From contig NZ_VFOK01000001.1 of NCBI RefSeq assembly GCF_006716095.1, positions 2,697,375 through 2,761,374 on the forward strand: a DNA stretch of 64,000 bases. The letters run 5' to 3'. Positions 1 through 8,274 of the stretch are shown in pieces. Below the pieces are notes generated by a model. That model was given only the letters and a program-made list of their open reading frames with translations. It searched no databases and was not told the DNA's origin. This DNA is from Barrientosiimonas humi (GTDB lineage Bacteria > Actinomycetota > Actinomycetes > Actinomycetales > Dermatophilaceae). Both the position numbers and the translations under genes were made by a program. Position 1 is the first letter of the stretch. Each line of letters opens with the position of its first letter.

Positions 1-198
1 GCCGCGGTCGCCAAGCTGACCGCCACCGACGCGGCGATGCGGGTCACGACCGACGCGGTGCAGGTGCTGGGCGGCGCGGGCTACACCCAGGACTTCCCGG
101 CCGAGCGGTTCTTCCGCGACGCCAAGGTCACCCAGATCTTCGAAGGCACCAACCAGATCCAGCGGCTGGTCATCTCGCGCCAGCTGCTCACTGCCTGA
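1..198 (+). CDS. Acyl-CoA dehydrogenase, C-terminal fragment (5' end outside window)
   Basis: The reading frame is open from base 1 and stops with TGA at 196-198, so only the last 65 residues are present. They carry the typical C-terminal acyl-CoA dehydrogenase signature: a [21 protein letters not shown] stretch shortened here to its hallmark GGAGY, followed by the FEGTNQIQ motif that contacts FAD across the dimer. The family oxidises acyl-CoA thioesters to enoyl-CoA with electron transfer to ETF. The SDR gene 11 bp downstream is on the same strand, which suggests a short fatty-acid or branched-chain catabolic operon. The exact substrate cannot be told from this fragment. Confidence 0.9.
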   Translation, partial: AAVAKLTATDAAMRVTTDAVQVLGGAGYTQDFPAERFFRDAKVTQIFEGTNQIQRLVISRQLLTA

Positions 199-209
199 AA
201 GGGATTCAC

Positions 210-974
210 GTGCAGATCGACGACAAGACCGTTGCCCTCGTCACCGGCGGAGGCTCCGGCCTCGGCGAGGCGACCGCCCGCCGGCTCCACGCCGACGGCG
301 CGGCCGTGGTGCTGGCCGACCTCGAGGGTTCGCGCGGCGCCGACCTGGCCGCCGAGCTCGGCGAGCGGGCCACGTTCGTCGCCACCGACGTGCGCGACGA
401 GCAGCAGGTGCAGGCCGCGATCGACGCGGCGAAGGAGCTCGGCGAGCTGCGCGTGGTCGTCAACTGCGCGGGCGTCGGCACCCCCGGGCGGATCATCAGC
501 AAGCGCGGGGTGCACAGCCTCGAGGACTACCGCACGGTCATCGAGATCAACCTGATCGGCACGTTCAACGTGCTGCGCCTGTCGGCCGAGGCGATGCTCG
601 GCAACGAGCCGGTCGACGGCGACCGGGGCGTCGTCGTGATGACCGCGTCGGTCGCCGCGTTCGACGGACAGATCGGCCAGGCGGCGTACGCCTCGTCCAA
701 GGGCGGCATCGTCGGACTCACCCTCACCAGCGCACGAGACCTGGCGGACAAGGGGATTCGCGTCATGACGATCGCGCCCGGCACGTTCGAGACGCCGATG
801 CTCGCGGGGCTGCCGAACGACGTGAAGTCGGTGCTCGAGGCGCAGGTGCCGCACCCGTCGCGGCTGGGCCGGCCGGCGGAGTACGCCGCGCTCGTCGCCC
901 ACATCGTCGACAACCCGATGCTCAACGGCGAGGTGATCCGGCTCGACGGCGCGCTGCGCATGCCGCCGCGCTGA
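210..974 (+). CDS. Short-chain dehydrogenase, 3-hydroxyacyl-CoA dehydrogenase type
   Basis: This is a 254-residue SDR with GTG start, 11 bp after the acyl-CoA dehydrogenase gene. Visible motifs are the NAD-binding TGGGSGLG loop (residues 12-19), NCAG (85-88), catalytic Ser147, and the YxxxK pair Tyr160/Lys164. The motif series and the TFNVLRL region resemble type II 3-hydroxyacyl-CoA/3-hydroxy-2-methylbutyryl-CoA dehydrogenases (HSD17B10 type), which oxidise hydroxyacyl-CoA with NAD+ in the cytosol. The upstream acyl-CoA dehydrogenase fits beta-oxidation or isoleucine degradation. The fold is certain; the substrate is inferred from context. Confidence 0.88.
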   Translation: MQIDDKTVALVTGGGSGLGEATARRLHADGAAVVLADLEGSRGADLAAELGERATFVATDVRDEQQVQAAIDAAKELGELRVVVNCAGVGTPGRIISKRGVHSLEDYRTVIEINLIGTFNVLRLSAEAMLGNEPVDGDRGVVVMTASVAAFDGQIGQAAYASSKGGIVGLTLTSARDLADKGIRVMTIAPGTFETPMLAGLPNDVKSVLEAQVPHPSRLGRPAEYAALVAHIVDNPMLNGEVIRLDGALRMPPR

Positions 975-1047
975 TCGGATCCGGGCGGAACGAACCCCGG
1001 GCCGGGTGACGTCGTAGCCGCGAGACCTCGAAGGAGCGTTCGCGACC

Positions 1048-1737
1048 ATGACGATGACTCAGCTTTCACCCCGGACCGACCTGGATCTGCAACGGCGCGG
1101 CAGCGCGCTGCGCGAGGAGATGCTCGCCGTGGCGCTCGCCCCGAGCGACCCGCGGTTGCGCCTGGTCGCGGTCGGGCGCCACGCGATCGACGAGCAGGTC
1201 GATCGGATCGAGTCGATGGCCCGCGCCAGCGTGACGCGGATGCAGACCGGCTGGCGGCTGCCCGGCCCGTGCCCCGAGACGGTGCGGCCCGTGCGGCTCA
1301 GCGTGATGGTCCCCGAGCAGGCCGTGGCCCGCTGCCCGCTGCTCGCCTGCCCCGGCACCGGCGTGCGCGTCGCGCCCGTGGCGATGGACCTCACCCTAGT
1401 CGACGACCACGTCGCGATGATCGCCGGACCGGTCACGCGGCGGCACGAACCGACGCTGTACGCCTCGACCAACCACGAGCTGCTGCTGCCGCTGCGCGAG
1501 CTGCGCGACGACCTGCTCGAGGTCAGCGAGCCCGCCGAGGACGCGCCCGACGTTCCGACCTCGCGCCAGCTCGAGGTCGCCCGGTCGCTCGCCCGCGGCG
1601 ACAAGGACGTCACGACCGCGCGCCGGCTGGGGACGTCAGTGCGCACCGTCGAGCGGGAGGTCTCGGCGATCCTCGCGCTCGTCGGCGCGGGCAACCGCCG
1701 CGAGGCGACAATGATCCTCAACGGGGCCGCGAGGTAG
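1048..1737 (+). CDS. LuxR-type helix-turn-helix regulator
   Basis: A 229-residue protein with an AAGGAG ribosome site at 1031-1036 before the ATG at 1048. The last ~60 residues form a LuxR/GerE-type DNA-binding domain: [13 protein letters not shown], then a recognition helix region [14 protein letters not shown] and a final GAGNRREA segment. The N-terminal 160 residues match no sensor domain I recognise; they contain a [10 protein letters not shown] stretch with two cysteines. It has no receiver domain and no signal peptide, so it probably acts as a stand-alone cytoplasmic regulator. It ends 27 bp before the tRNA-Thr gene. Target genes are unknown. Confidence 0.8.
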   Translation: MTMTQLSPRTDLDLQRRGSALREEMLAVALAPSDPRLRLVAVGRHAIDEQVDRIESMARASVTRMQTGWRLPGPCPETVRPVRLSVMVPEQAVARCPLLACPGTGVRVAPVAMDLTLVDDHVAMIAGPVTRRHEPTLYASTNHELLLPLRELRDDLLEVSEPAEDAPDVPTSRQLEVARSLARGDKDVTTARRLGTSVRTVEREVSAILALVGAGNRREATMILNGAAR

Positions 1738-1764
1738 CCTTGACCGGCCCGTCCCCCGGGCCGC

Positions 1765-1840
1765 GCCGGTGTAGCTCAGTTGGTAGAGCGCCTCTCTTGT
1801 AAAGAGGATGTCGCGGGTTCGACTCCTGTCACCGGCTCCA
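1765..1840 (+). tRNA. tRNA-Thr (anticodon UGU)
   Basis: A complete cloverleaf can be folded: acceptor GCCGGTG pairs with CACCGGC, the D-arm is GCTCAGTTGGTAGAGC, the anticodon stem is CCTCT/AGAGG with loop CTTGTAA (anticodon TGT), and the T-arm is CGGGTTCGACTCCTG. The 3' CCA is encoded. Its 3' end is the attachment site of the element that follows: bases 1816-1839 are repeated exactly at 10569-10592. The tRNA stays intact because the element supplies the same 3' sequence. Confidence 0.97.
1816..1839 (+). repeat. attL core: 24-bp direct repeat in tRNA-Thr 3' end
   Basis: These 24 bases cover the T-arm and acceptor 3' strand of the tRNA and are identical to 10569-10592. Identity stops on both sides (left flank GCG versus right flank ACA; next base A versus G). 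This is the expected footprint of tyrosine-integrase recombination at a tRNA 3' end. Confidence 0.93.
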
Positions 1841-1991
1841 TTGCAGGAACCGCGGAATCGCGAGCCTCGCGGCACTCAGCCCCGGAATACCGCGAGAGTA
1901 CCCCGTCCAATGAGTGGTCACAAGCGGACATGCATAGACTCTCGTATTGCACGCAGCGCGCACGTCAGATCGCACGACTACGGGAGGACTC

Positions 1992-3158
1992 ATGGCGGGG
2001 AAGAAGGGCAAGCGCGGCTGGGGGGCGCTGCGCAAGCTGCCCTCGGGCCGTTACCAGGCGGCCTACACCGGCCCGGACGCCCGGCGACACACCGCGCCGA
2101 GGACCTTCGAGACGAAGGGCGACGCCGAGGAGTGGCTGAACCAAGAGCGTCGCCGCTGCGCCGACCCCGACACCTGGTCGTCGCCTGCCGACCGCGAGAA
2201 CAAGCGCAAGGGCGGCGTGACGCTGGCCGAGTACGCGCCCGGAGCGATCGCTCGGCGCCGCAAACGGGGTCAGCCTCTCTCTCCCAGGACGATCGAGCAC
2301 TATCGACAGCTGCTCGACCGCGTGATCCTGCCCGGCCTGGGCGCGCTGCCGGTGGACAAGATCACCGAGACCGACGTGTCGGGCTGGTACGACGCGCTGG
2401 ACCCGACGAAGCCGACGCAGCGAGCCCACGCGTACGCGCTGCTCAAGCAGACCATCGATCAGCACATCCGCGAGAATCGCGCAGCGGACCGCGGTGCGCC
2501 GCGCGCGAACCCTTGCACCATCGACGGCGCCGCGACGACCGGCAGAGGCAAGCGGGACGTCGACGTGCCCGACGTGCAGGAGGTCGCCGCGCTGACCGAG
2601 GCGATGCCCGATCGGCTCCGCGCACTGGTGCTGTTGTGCGCATGGGCGGGGCTCCGCTTCGGCGAGGTGACCGAGCTTCGCAGGCGAGACCTGCGCCTCA
2701 AACAAGGTGTCGTCCGAGTTGAGCGTGCGGTGACCTGGGTCGGCAACCAGCCACAGGTCAAGCCTCCGAAGTCCGACGCTGGCATACGCGACGTAGCCCT
2801 CCCCCCGCACATCGTTGATGCGGTGAAAACCCATCTGGCACAGCATGTTCCGAGCCACCCTGACGCCCTGGTCTTCCCCGCTACCGCCGGCGGGGACGAC
2901 CACTGGCAGCACGGGCCCTTCTATCGGGTCTTCATGGTCGCTCGCGACGCCGCGGGCCGGCCGGACCTTCGTCTGCACGACCTTCGGCACTTCTCGGCGG
3001 TCCGAGCCGCGGGCGCTGACGCGACCGTGGCCGAGCTGATGGCTCGCCTCGGTCACAGCACCCCGGGAGCGGCGATGCGATATCAGCACCGAGCCAAGGG
3101 CCGCGACGCGCAGATCGCGGCGACCATGAGTCAGCGCGCGCTGGAAGCCACCGAGTGA
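1992..3158 (+). CDS. int: Tyrosine site-specific integrase
   Basis: A 388-residue phage/ICE-type integrase. An AP2-like arm-binding N-terminus (GRYQAAYTGPDARRH, about residues 19-33) is followed by a SAM-like core-binding domain (about 75-180) and a catalytic domain. The catalytic set is complete: Arg222 in AGLRFGE, a lysine around 257-260, HDLRH (His329, Arg332), His355 in GHST and nucleophile Tyr364 in MRYQH. I chose the ATG at 1992 because GGGAGG lies 5-10 bp upstream; an in-frame GTG at 1947 would add 15 residues without a ribosome site. It catalyses integration into and excision from the tRNA-Thr gene 150 bp upstream. Confidence 0.95.
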   Translation: MAGKKGKRGWGALRKLPSGRYQAAYTGPDARRHTAPRTFETKGDAEEWLNQERRRCADPDTWSSPADRENKRKGGVTLAEYAPGAIARRRKRGQPLSPRTIEHYRQLLDRVILPGLGALPVDKITETDVSGWYDALDPTKPTQRAHAYALLKQTIDQHIRENRAADRGAPRANPCTIDGAATTGRGKRDVDVPDVQEVAALTEAMPDRLRALVLLCAWAGLRFGEVTELRRRDLRLKQGVVRVERAVTWVGNQPQVKPPKSDAGIRDVALPPHIVDAVKTHLAQHVPSHPDALVFPATAGGDDHWQHGPFYRVFMVARDAAGRPDLRLHDLRHFSAVRAAGADATVAELMARLGHSTPGAAMRYQHRAKGRDAQIAATMSQRALEATE

Positions 3159-3386
3159 CGACACGCCGAGCCCGCGTGTGCTTGCTCGCTGTGACCACTC
3201 GTGCTCATACTTGTCCCGACGCACGGGCCCTGCAGGCAGACCGACACGGTCGCGGCAGCGCGCGTACAGGCTCAGGGGTGAGCCAGCAGACCGGCATGGT
3301 CGCGCCCCCGCCCGACATGGGCAGTCCCTTCCGCTTTCCGGCGGCATGGTCTGTTCCGGCCGTCGGGTTCTCCACAGGAGAGACCT

Positions 3387-3581
3387 TTGCGCTCCAATCG
3401 CCGGTTCGCCAGTGTCGCGACCGCAGCCCAGATATACGACCTGTCCCCCAAGACCATTCGTCGACGGATCGCTGACGGCACCCTCACCGGGTACCGCCTT
3501 GGCCCGCGCGTCCTGCGCGTCGACCTCGACGAGCTAGACCGAGCCCTGCGCCCCATCCCCACCGGCGGTGACGCCGCATGA
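3387..3581 (+). CDS. xis: Excisionase-like MerR/HTH_17 DNA-binding protein
   Basis: A 64-residue protein with TTG start supported by AGGAGA at 3376-3381. The sequence ASVATAAQIYDLSPKTIRRR followed by a GYRLGPRVLRVD wing is the helix-turn-helix plus wing of the HTH_17/excisionase family, in which small basic proteins bend the attachment-site arms during excision or act as repressors. It stands 228 bp after int and overlaps the next ORF by 4 bp (ATGA), starting a tightly coupled run of genes. The 228-bp gap shows no further convincing ORF and may hold the promoter. Confidence 0.82.
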   Translation: MRSNRRFASVATAAQIYDLSPKTIRRRIADGTLTGYRLGPRVLRVDLDELDRALRPIPTGGDAA

Positions 3582-3859
3582 GGCCCGCCGTCACCCCGGG
3601 CGGATCGCCCGGGGTCATGAACTCGACCCTGCCCACGCACCGCACGTACGTCGAGCACGTCCGCGGCCGGCTGCCCGGCTTGTCCGGCAAGCAGGCGCGT
3701 CGGTTGGTCGCTGACTACCTCTCGCGTGCTGAGCGGCCGAATCCTGTTGCGGCTGTTGCGTACTGCCGCGATGCGTTCGGCCCGTCGTGGCACATGCTGC
3801 ATGGGTTCGACCCGACGGCGCAGACCGCGGTGCGCAACGTGATGGGCGGTGGTGCCTGA
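3578..3859 (+). CDS. Hypothetical protein of the satellite early operon
   Basis: 93 residues, ATG overlapping the preceding stop as ATGA and ending inside TGATG with the next gene. The protein is basic with a helical middle part (SGKQARRLVADYLSR). I recognise no domain. Its place between an excisionase-like gene and a primase gene suggests an early regulatory or replication accessory role; this is inference from position only. The first ~14 residues are poor in helical propensity, and the ATG at 3617 (MNST) is a possible alternative start. Confidence 0.65.
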   Translation: MRPAVTPGGSPGVMNSTLPTHRTYVEHVRGRLPGLSGKQARRLVADYLSRAERPNPVAAVAYCRDAFGPSWHMLHGFDPTAQTAVRNVMGGGA

Positions 3860-4200
3860 TGCACCGGGCGAACGCGAGCCGCCCCGCGGAGGCGAACCAC
3901 GAGGCGGCAGAGCACGTTTCAGCAGGCGACTTCAACGGCGCTTCAACTATCGCACGGACCACCGACGACCGCGACGATCGCCGCGCGGGAGTGATCCAAC
4001 TCTCTCGACGTCGAGACTTCTACGTCAGGGTCTACTCGGTCCGCCGTGACGGGATCGTGGCCGTCCAGGTGTTCGCCGACCTCCGCTCGGCCGAGCGGAA
4101 GGTCGACCGCGTGCGAGCAGCCGGTCTGGCCTGCCGCATGGAGCTGATTCGCGTCGTGGCCGTGCAGCCGCTCGACCCCGAGGGCGGTGATCTGCGATGA
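3859..4200 (+). CDS. Hypothetical protein of the satellite early operon
   Basis: 113 residues, started at the ATG that overlaps the previous TGA. A disordered first half (about residues 1-40) precedes a compact alpha/beta-looking stretch with FYVRVYSVRRDGIVAVQVF and a following helix, DLRSAERKVDRVRAAG. It ends by a 4-bp ATGA overlap with the next gene, so the genes are translationally coupled. No family is recognised. A longer upstream in-frame start at 3787 would run through the preceding gene and is not needed. Confidence 0.6.
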   Translation: MHRANASRPAEANHEAAEHVSAGDFNGASTIARTTDDRDDRRAGVIQLSRRRDFYVRVYSVRRDGIVAVQVFADLRSAERKVDRVRAAGLACRMELIRVVAVQPLDPEGGDLR

Positions 4201-4556
4201 GCGCAGCCCTGAACGTCCAGATGGACAATGACGCGCCGGTCGACCTCATCAGCAGAACTGCTGATGAGCAGCGGCTGGTTGACCTGGCCTCGCTCTCCGA
4301 GGATGCCTGGCGGCTCTGGCTCGACGGCTACGGCTCCGGCTACCGGGCCGGCCTCGAGCGTGGCCGCCAGCTGCAGGACGACGAGCTGGGCGCGCTGCAG
4401 CGGGCCGCAGCGGCGGTCGTCCACCGGGCTGCTGGGCTGCCGGACCTCGGCCACGACCTCAGTGTCGAGGGCGCCGCGCGGCGCGAGGCCGCGAGCATCG
4501 CCGCGTTCCGTGCCGACCACGCGCGTCGTCGCGGGCAGGCGGGTGATCGCGCATGA
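4197..4556 (+). CDS. Hypothetical helical protein upstream of primase
   Basis: 119 residues, starting with ATGA overlap and ending with ATGA overlap into the primase/helicase gene. The sequence is predicted to be mostly helical, with a WRLWLDGYGSGYRAGLERG segment that is common among small actinophage proteins encoded before D5-type primases. The C-terminus is rich in Ala and Arg. Function is unknown. The coupling suggests that it is made in step with the primase and could be a replication accessory factor. Confidence 0.62.
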   Translation: MSAALNVQMDNDAPVDLISRTADEQRLVDLASLSEDAWRLWLDGYGSGYRAGLERGRQLQDDELGALQRAAAAVVHRAAGLPDLGHDLSVEGAARREAASIAAFRADHARRRGQAGDRA

Positions 4557-5962
4557 GCGCGTTGGAGTCGGTGAGCGCCGACGAGTTCGACGAGTACGGG
4601 CGCCGGGTGTCCGGCTCCGGTGAGCAGCACAGCGGCCAGGTCCGGCTCGCCTACCGGCTCGCTCGCAGCCACGTCGACCGACTGCTGTTCGTCCGCGGCA
4701 TCGGCTGGCATCACTACGACGGGACTCGCTGGGCGGAGGACGACCGCGGGCATGCCGAGCGTGCCGTGCTGAACGTGCTCAGCGACGCGCTCGCGGAGTC
4801 GGTGACCGACAAGGTGCTGCGCGCCGACGTCGCCAAGTGCGAGTCCGACAGCGGCATCCAGGGCGTCCTCGGTGTCGCGTCCCGGCTGGTGGAGTTCGCG
4901 GCCACGGTCGCAGACCTGGACGCCGACCCGGCGCTGCTCAACTGTGCCAACGGCACGCTGGACCTGCGCACGATGGAGCTGCGCGCGCACGACCCGGCCG
5001 ACCGGATCACGAAGGTCACCAAAGCCGCGTACGACCCGGCCGCCGACCCGCGGGTCTGGGCCGAGTTCCTGGCCAGCGTGCTGCCGGACGAGCCCGAGCG
5101 CGGCTACCTGCAGCGCGTCGTCGGGCAAGCCCTGCACGGGCGCGTCACCGAGCACCTGCTGCCGGTGCTGATCGGGTCCGGCGCCAACGGTAAGTCGACC
5201 CTCTACGGCGCCGTGCTGGCCGCGTTGGGCGACTACGGCACCGTGATCGACCCGGCCTTGCTGATGTCGCACGACCGGGGCCGCGGCAGCGGCGGGCCGG
5301 AGCTGATGCAGCTGCTCGGCGCCCGGCTGGTCGTCGGCTCCGAGACCGAGGAAGGCCGCAAGCTCGACGAGCCCACGATGAAGCGCCTCACCGGCGGCGA
5401 CCGGCTCACCGCGCGACGGCTGTACCGAGACCCGGTGGTCTGGACGCCCAGCCACTCGCTGGTCTACGTCACGAACAGCCTGCCAGTGGTGCGCGGCAAC
5501 GACCCGGCTGTCTGGCGGCGAGTGCGCGTGGTGCCGTTCGAGGTGGTCGTGCCGCCCGAGCAGCGTGACGTCGACCTGCCCGAGCGGCTGCTGCTGCACG
5601 CCGACGCGGTGCTGGCGTGGGCGGTCGCCGGGTACGCCGACTGGCGGGCCGGGGGGATGCAGGAGCCGCCCACGGTGCTGCGCGCGACCGATGCCTACCA
5701 GGCCGAGTCCGATGCCGTGCGCCGCTTCGTCGCCGAGGGCTGTCACGTCGCGGTCACCGCGGCCGCGACCACCCGAGAGCTGTACGCGGCCTGGCAACGC
5801 TGGGCGGTCGCGGACGGGGCCGAGGCGCTGACCGAGAAGGCCTTCGGCAAGGAGCTGGACCGGCTCGGCCACCCTGCTCGGAGGACCAAACGAGGGGCCA
5901 CCAGAAGCGGTCTGATGCCGCTGTCGGACGGCCTCGACGGTGCTGGGGGTGACGCATGGTGA
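4553..5962 (+). CDS. D5-type phage primase/helicase (SF3 ATPase)
   Basis: 469 residues. A D5_N-like region (about 60-180, with the LLNCANGTLDLRT motif) is followed by an SF3-type helicase core: Walker A GSGANGKST at 208-216, an acidic Walker B-like segment VVGSETEE near 260-267, and the sensor-type NSLP at 308-311. Such proteins, as in P4-like and poxvirus D5 families, load at a phage origin and unwind DNA; many also carry an N-terminal primase module, which is absent here. The gene ends inside the inverted GGTGAC cluster at 5948-6032 that I propose as its origin. It is the only clear replication gene in the element, implying theta or rolling replication after excision with host polymerase. 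Confidence 0.9.
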   Translation: MSALESVSADEFDEYGRRVSGSGEQHSGQVRLAYRLARSHVDRLLFVRGIGWHHYDGTRWAEDDRGHAERAVLNVLSDALAESVTDKVLRADVAKCESDSGIQGVLGVASRLVEFAATVADLDADPALLNCANGTLDLRTMELRAHDPADRITKVTKAAYDPAADPRVWAEFLASVLPDEPERGYLQRVVGQALHGRVTEHLLPVLIGSGANGKSTLYGAVLAALGDYGTVIDPALLMSHDRGRGSGGPELMQLLGARLVVGSETEEGRKLDEPTMKRLTGGDRLTARRLYRDPVVWTPSHSLVYVTNSLPVVRGNDPAVWRRVRVVPFEVVVPPEQRDVDLPERLLLHADAVLAWAVAGYADWRAGGMQEPPTVLRATDAYQAESDAVRRFVAEGCHVAVTAAATTRELYAAWQRWAVADGAEALTEKAFGKELDRLGHPARRTKRGATRSGLMPLSDGLDGAGGDAW

Positions 5963-6032
5963 CGGTTCCCCGCATCTTTTCCTATACCCCCTCGCGTAGA
6001 GAAGTTGAGGGAAAGGGTCACCACCCGTCACC
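5948..6032. other. Candidate replication origin: inverted iterons around a TATA-containing core
   Basis: GGTGAC occurs twice 10 bp apart at 5948-5963, and the inverse GTCACC occurs twice 10 bp apart at 6017-6032. Inside lies a second dyad, CTTTTCC ... GGGAAAG, around TATACC and a CCCCTC/GAGGG pair. The whole block is an 85-bp interrupted palindrome that begins at the 3' end of the D5 helicase gene. Origins of satellites and plasmids with SF3 helicases often sit beside the helicase gene as paired iterons flanking a melting region. Function is inferred. Confidence 0.55.
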
Positions 6033-6107
6033 CAAGCCTCTGACCTGCGGAAACGCCGAACCGGGGCGGCCCCGCTGCCTCGGTTGCGGACGGCAGGAGG
6101 CAGCAGC

Positions 6108-6236
6108 GTGAAGCACAAGCACCGGTGCATCACCCGCACCGTCGAGACCACCCCATCCCGGGCAGTCCCGGGCTGGTTCATCCACACCTGCCTCGGCTGC
6201 GGAGCCGTGGCGATCACTACCGAAAGGAACCTCTGA
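6108..6236 (+). CDS. Zinc-ribbon-like microprotein
   Basis: A 42-residue ORF with GTG start and a strong GGCAGGAGG ribosome site at 6091-6099. The protein is basic and His/Cys-rich: HKHRCITRT near the N-terminus and TCLGCGA near the C-terminus give three cysteines and several histidines that could hold one zinc ion. The stop overlaps the next ATG (TGATG), as for its neighbours. Such Cys-x2-Cys microproteins are frequent in actinophages but have no known function. Confidence 0.6.
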   Translation: MKHKHRCITRTVETTPSRAVPGWFIHTCLGCGAVAITTERNL

Positions 6237-6673
6237 TGTTGAGCTCTGAAGGCGTGGAGCGCACCTCGCTGGCGATGGTGCACACCTTCCTGGACGGGGC
6301 CGAGGAGCCCTGGCCGTTCGCACTACCCGACGCGACCGATGCCAACCTCGTCGCCCGCACCCTGGCCGGCATGGCCGCCAACCTGTACGGCCGCGCAGAC
6401 GACTCGCCCGAGACGCTGCTGGGCTCCCAGCTCGCGGCGCTCGCCATGGTCGACGCCTACCGCCGCCGGGACGCCAAGGCCATCACCGGGCTCATGCCGC
6501 ACTCGCGCACGGAGGCGCACCAGGTGCTGTCGTCCCTGGCCGGGCTGGCCTGCGACTTCCTCCTGCGCGCCTACCCCAGCGACGAGGAGCGAACCGTCGC
6601 GATCGAGCAGTGGCGCGAGCGGCTGCTCACCTACGGCGCCCGCTACGACGACACCGAAGGAGACGACCAGTGA
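6236..6673 (+). CDS. Hypothetical helical protein, satellite structural operon
   Basis: 145 residues. The ATG at 6236 overlaps the preceding stop and follows GAAAGGAAC. The protein is acidic and almost entirely helical, with an ARTLAGMAANLYGRADDSP stretch and a C-terminal acidic tail. It ends in a 4-bp overlap (GTGA) with the scaffold-like gene, so the two are likely made together. No family is recognised; a start 111 bp upstream in frame would overlap the microprotein gene and lacks a ribosome site. Confidence 0.68.
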   Translation: MLSSEGVERTSLAMVHTFLDGAEEPWPFALPDATDANLVARTLAGMAANLYGRADDSPETLLGSQLAALAMVDAYRRRDAKAITGLMPHSRTEAHQVLSSLAGLACDFLLRAYPSDEERTVAIEQWRERLLTYGARYDDTEGDDQ

Positions 6674-7218
6674 CCGACCAGACCGCCACCGAGACCGACA
6701 CGACCGAGGCCGTGGAGCTGCCGACCCCGCACCCCCCTGCCGCCACGGAAGACGTCAATGGGCAAGTGCCCAATGAGACGCCTGAGGCCGAGCCCGGCGA
6801 CGAGTCCGACCCGGCCGCCAAGGCGCGCGGGGAGGCCGCGAAGTACCGCACCCGACTCCGGGAGGCCGAGACCGAGCGCGACGCGCTCGCGTCCCGGGTC
6901 GCGACCCTGCAGCGGGCCGAGGTAGCCCGCCTGGCCGGCGAGAAGCTGGCGCAGGGCAGCGACGTGTTCGACGTGGGCCGCACCGAACTGGCCGACGTGC
7001 TCGACGCCGACGGCAACGTCGACCCGGCGCTGGTCGGCGAGCGCGTGACTGAGCTGCTGGCGTCCCGACCCGGCCTCGCGGCACCGGTCACGACCTGGCC
7101 CGACGTGGGCCAGGGGAAGCCACCGGCGCCGCCGGCACCCGCGCGCTCGACCTGGGCCGAAGCACTGTCGCGCTCGCCGTTGGCGGTCGAGGCCTCCTAC
7201 GACCAGCAGCGCGACTGA
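6670..7218 (+). CDS. Putative capsid scaffolding protein
   Basis: 182 residues, GTG start within the previous stop (GTGA). The first ~50 residues are acidic and disordered. Residues ~50-90 form a heptad-like charged helix (AKARGEAAKYRTRLREAE, then ERDALASRVATLQRAE). The C-terminus is a Pro-rich linker and a short end. This plan, located just upstream of the major capsid gene, is typical of actinophage scaffolding proteins that nucleate HK97-type procapsids and are later removed. The call rests on architecture and position, not on a conserved active site. Confidence 0.7.
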   Translation: MTDQTATETDTTEAVELPTPHPPAATEDVNGQVPNETPEAEPGDESDPAAKARGEAAKYRTRLREAETERDALASRVATLQRAEVARLAGEKLAQGSDVFDVGRTELADVLDADGNVDPALVGERVTELLASRPGLAAPVTTWPDVGQGKPPAPPAPARSTWAEALSRSPLAVEASYDQQRD

Positions 7219-7377
7219 CGCGAACGGAGGGCGCCCGGTCCGGTATGCTCAAGTCAGCTTGAGGTTCCGGGCCGGGTTGCCCACCCCACCAAGCCGATTC
7301 GCTCCAGGTGAGCACCGTCGCAGGCCAGCGGCCCTGCGAGGCAACCACATTCACGCCTCTCACCAAGGAGCATCCCC

Positions 7378-8274
7378 ATGGCATCGACCATGACCACCAC
7401 CAACGCCAGCGCGATCCTGCTGCCCGAGCAGGTCGGCGACCTGCTGATCCAGCCCACCCTCGCGGGCTCGGTCGCCGCGCAGGTCTCGACCGTGATCCCC
7501 ACCTCCTCCAAGGAGTTCCGCGTCCCCGTCGTCGCCCGCGACCCGAGCGCCGCCTGGGTCGCCGAGGGCGAGGAGATCCCGGTCAGTGACGCCGCGCTCG
7601 GTGAGGCCTCCGCGACCATGGCCAAGCTCGCCGGCCTGAGCATCATCAGCAACGAGCTGCGCGACGACTCCTCGCCGGAGGCGACTGCGGCCGTCGGGGC
7701 CGGCCTCGCGCGCGACCTGTCCCGCAAGCTCGACCAGGCCTTCTTCGGGGCGCTCGCCGCACCGGCACCCGCCGGACTGGCCTCGCTCGATCGGGTCGGC
7801 CGGGTCCCGGTCGCCGAGACCACCCTGGGCAACACCGACGCCTTCGTCGGCGCCATGGCCGGCGCCGAGAGCCAGGGCACCTTCATCACCCGGTTCGTGT
7901 GCTCGCCGAACACCATGCTGAACCTGGCGATGGTGAAGAAGGCCGAGGGCAGCAACGAGCCCCTGCTGCAGAACGACCCCACCAAACCAGCGCAGCGGCT
8001 CGTCGCCGGCGTACCGATCCTGACCAGCACGGCCGTGGATGACCAGACGATCTGGGGCCTCCCCTCCGATCGGGTCTACCTCGTCGTGCGGGAGGACGCC
8101 GAGGTCGAGGTCGACGGCTCGGTGTTCTTCACCTCCGACCGATCGGCGATCCGGGCCAAGATGCGCGTCGGGTTCTGCTTCCCGCACGAGGCCGCGATCA
8201 TCAAGATCGAGCTCGGCGGCGACCCCGAGGCCGCGCTGCGGGCCGCAACAGTCGAGGAGGACCCGACCGCGTGA
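7378..8274 (+). CDS. HK97-type phage major capsid protein
   Basis: 298 residues with an AAGGAG site at 7365-7370. It has the features of the compact gp5-type actinophage capsid family: a short N-arm ending LLPEQVGDLLIQPTLAGS, E-loop-like VPVVARDPSAAWVAEGEEIP, a spine region ISNELRDDSSPEA..GAGLARDLSRKLDQAF, and an A-domain strand block GVPILTSTAVDDQTIWGLPSDRVY, ending near AKMRVGFCFPHEAAIIKIE. No N-terminal delta domain is fused, in agreement with the separate scaffold gene upstream. The protein would form hexamers and pentamers of an icosahedral shell. No protease, portal or terminase accompanies it. Confidence 0.93.
   Translation: MASTMTTTNASAILLPEQVGDLLIQPTLAGSVAAQVSTVIPTSSKEFRVPVVARDPSAAWVAEGEEIPVSDAALGEASATMAKLAGLSIISNELRDDSSPEATAAVGAGLARDLSRKLDQAFFGALAAPAPAGLASLDRVGRVPVAETTLGNTDAFVGAMAGAESQGTFITRFVCSPNTMLNLAMVKKAEGSNEPLLQNDPTKPAQRLVAGVPILTSTAVDDQTIWGLPSDRVYLVVREDAEVEVDGSVFFTSDRSAIRAKMRVGFCFPHEAAIIKIELGGDPEAALRAATVEEDPTA

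Noticed and set aside
3155-3537. ORFs between int and the excisionase-like gene
   Set aside because: They lack ribosome sites, have no recognisable domain, and overlap the better supported HTH gene out of frame.
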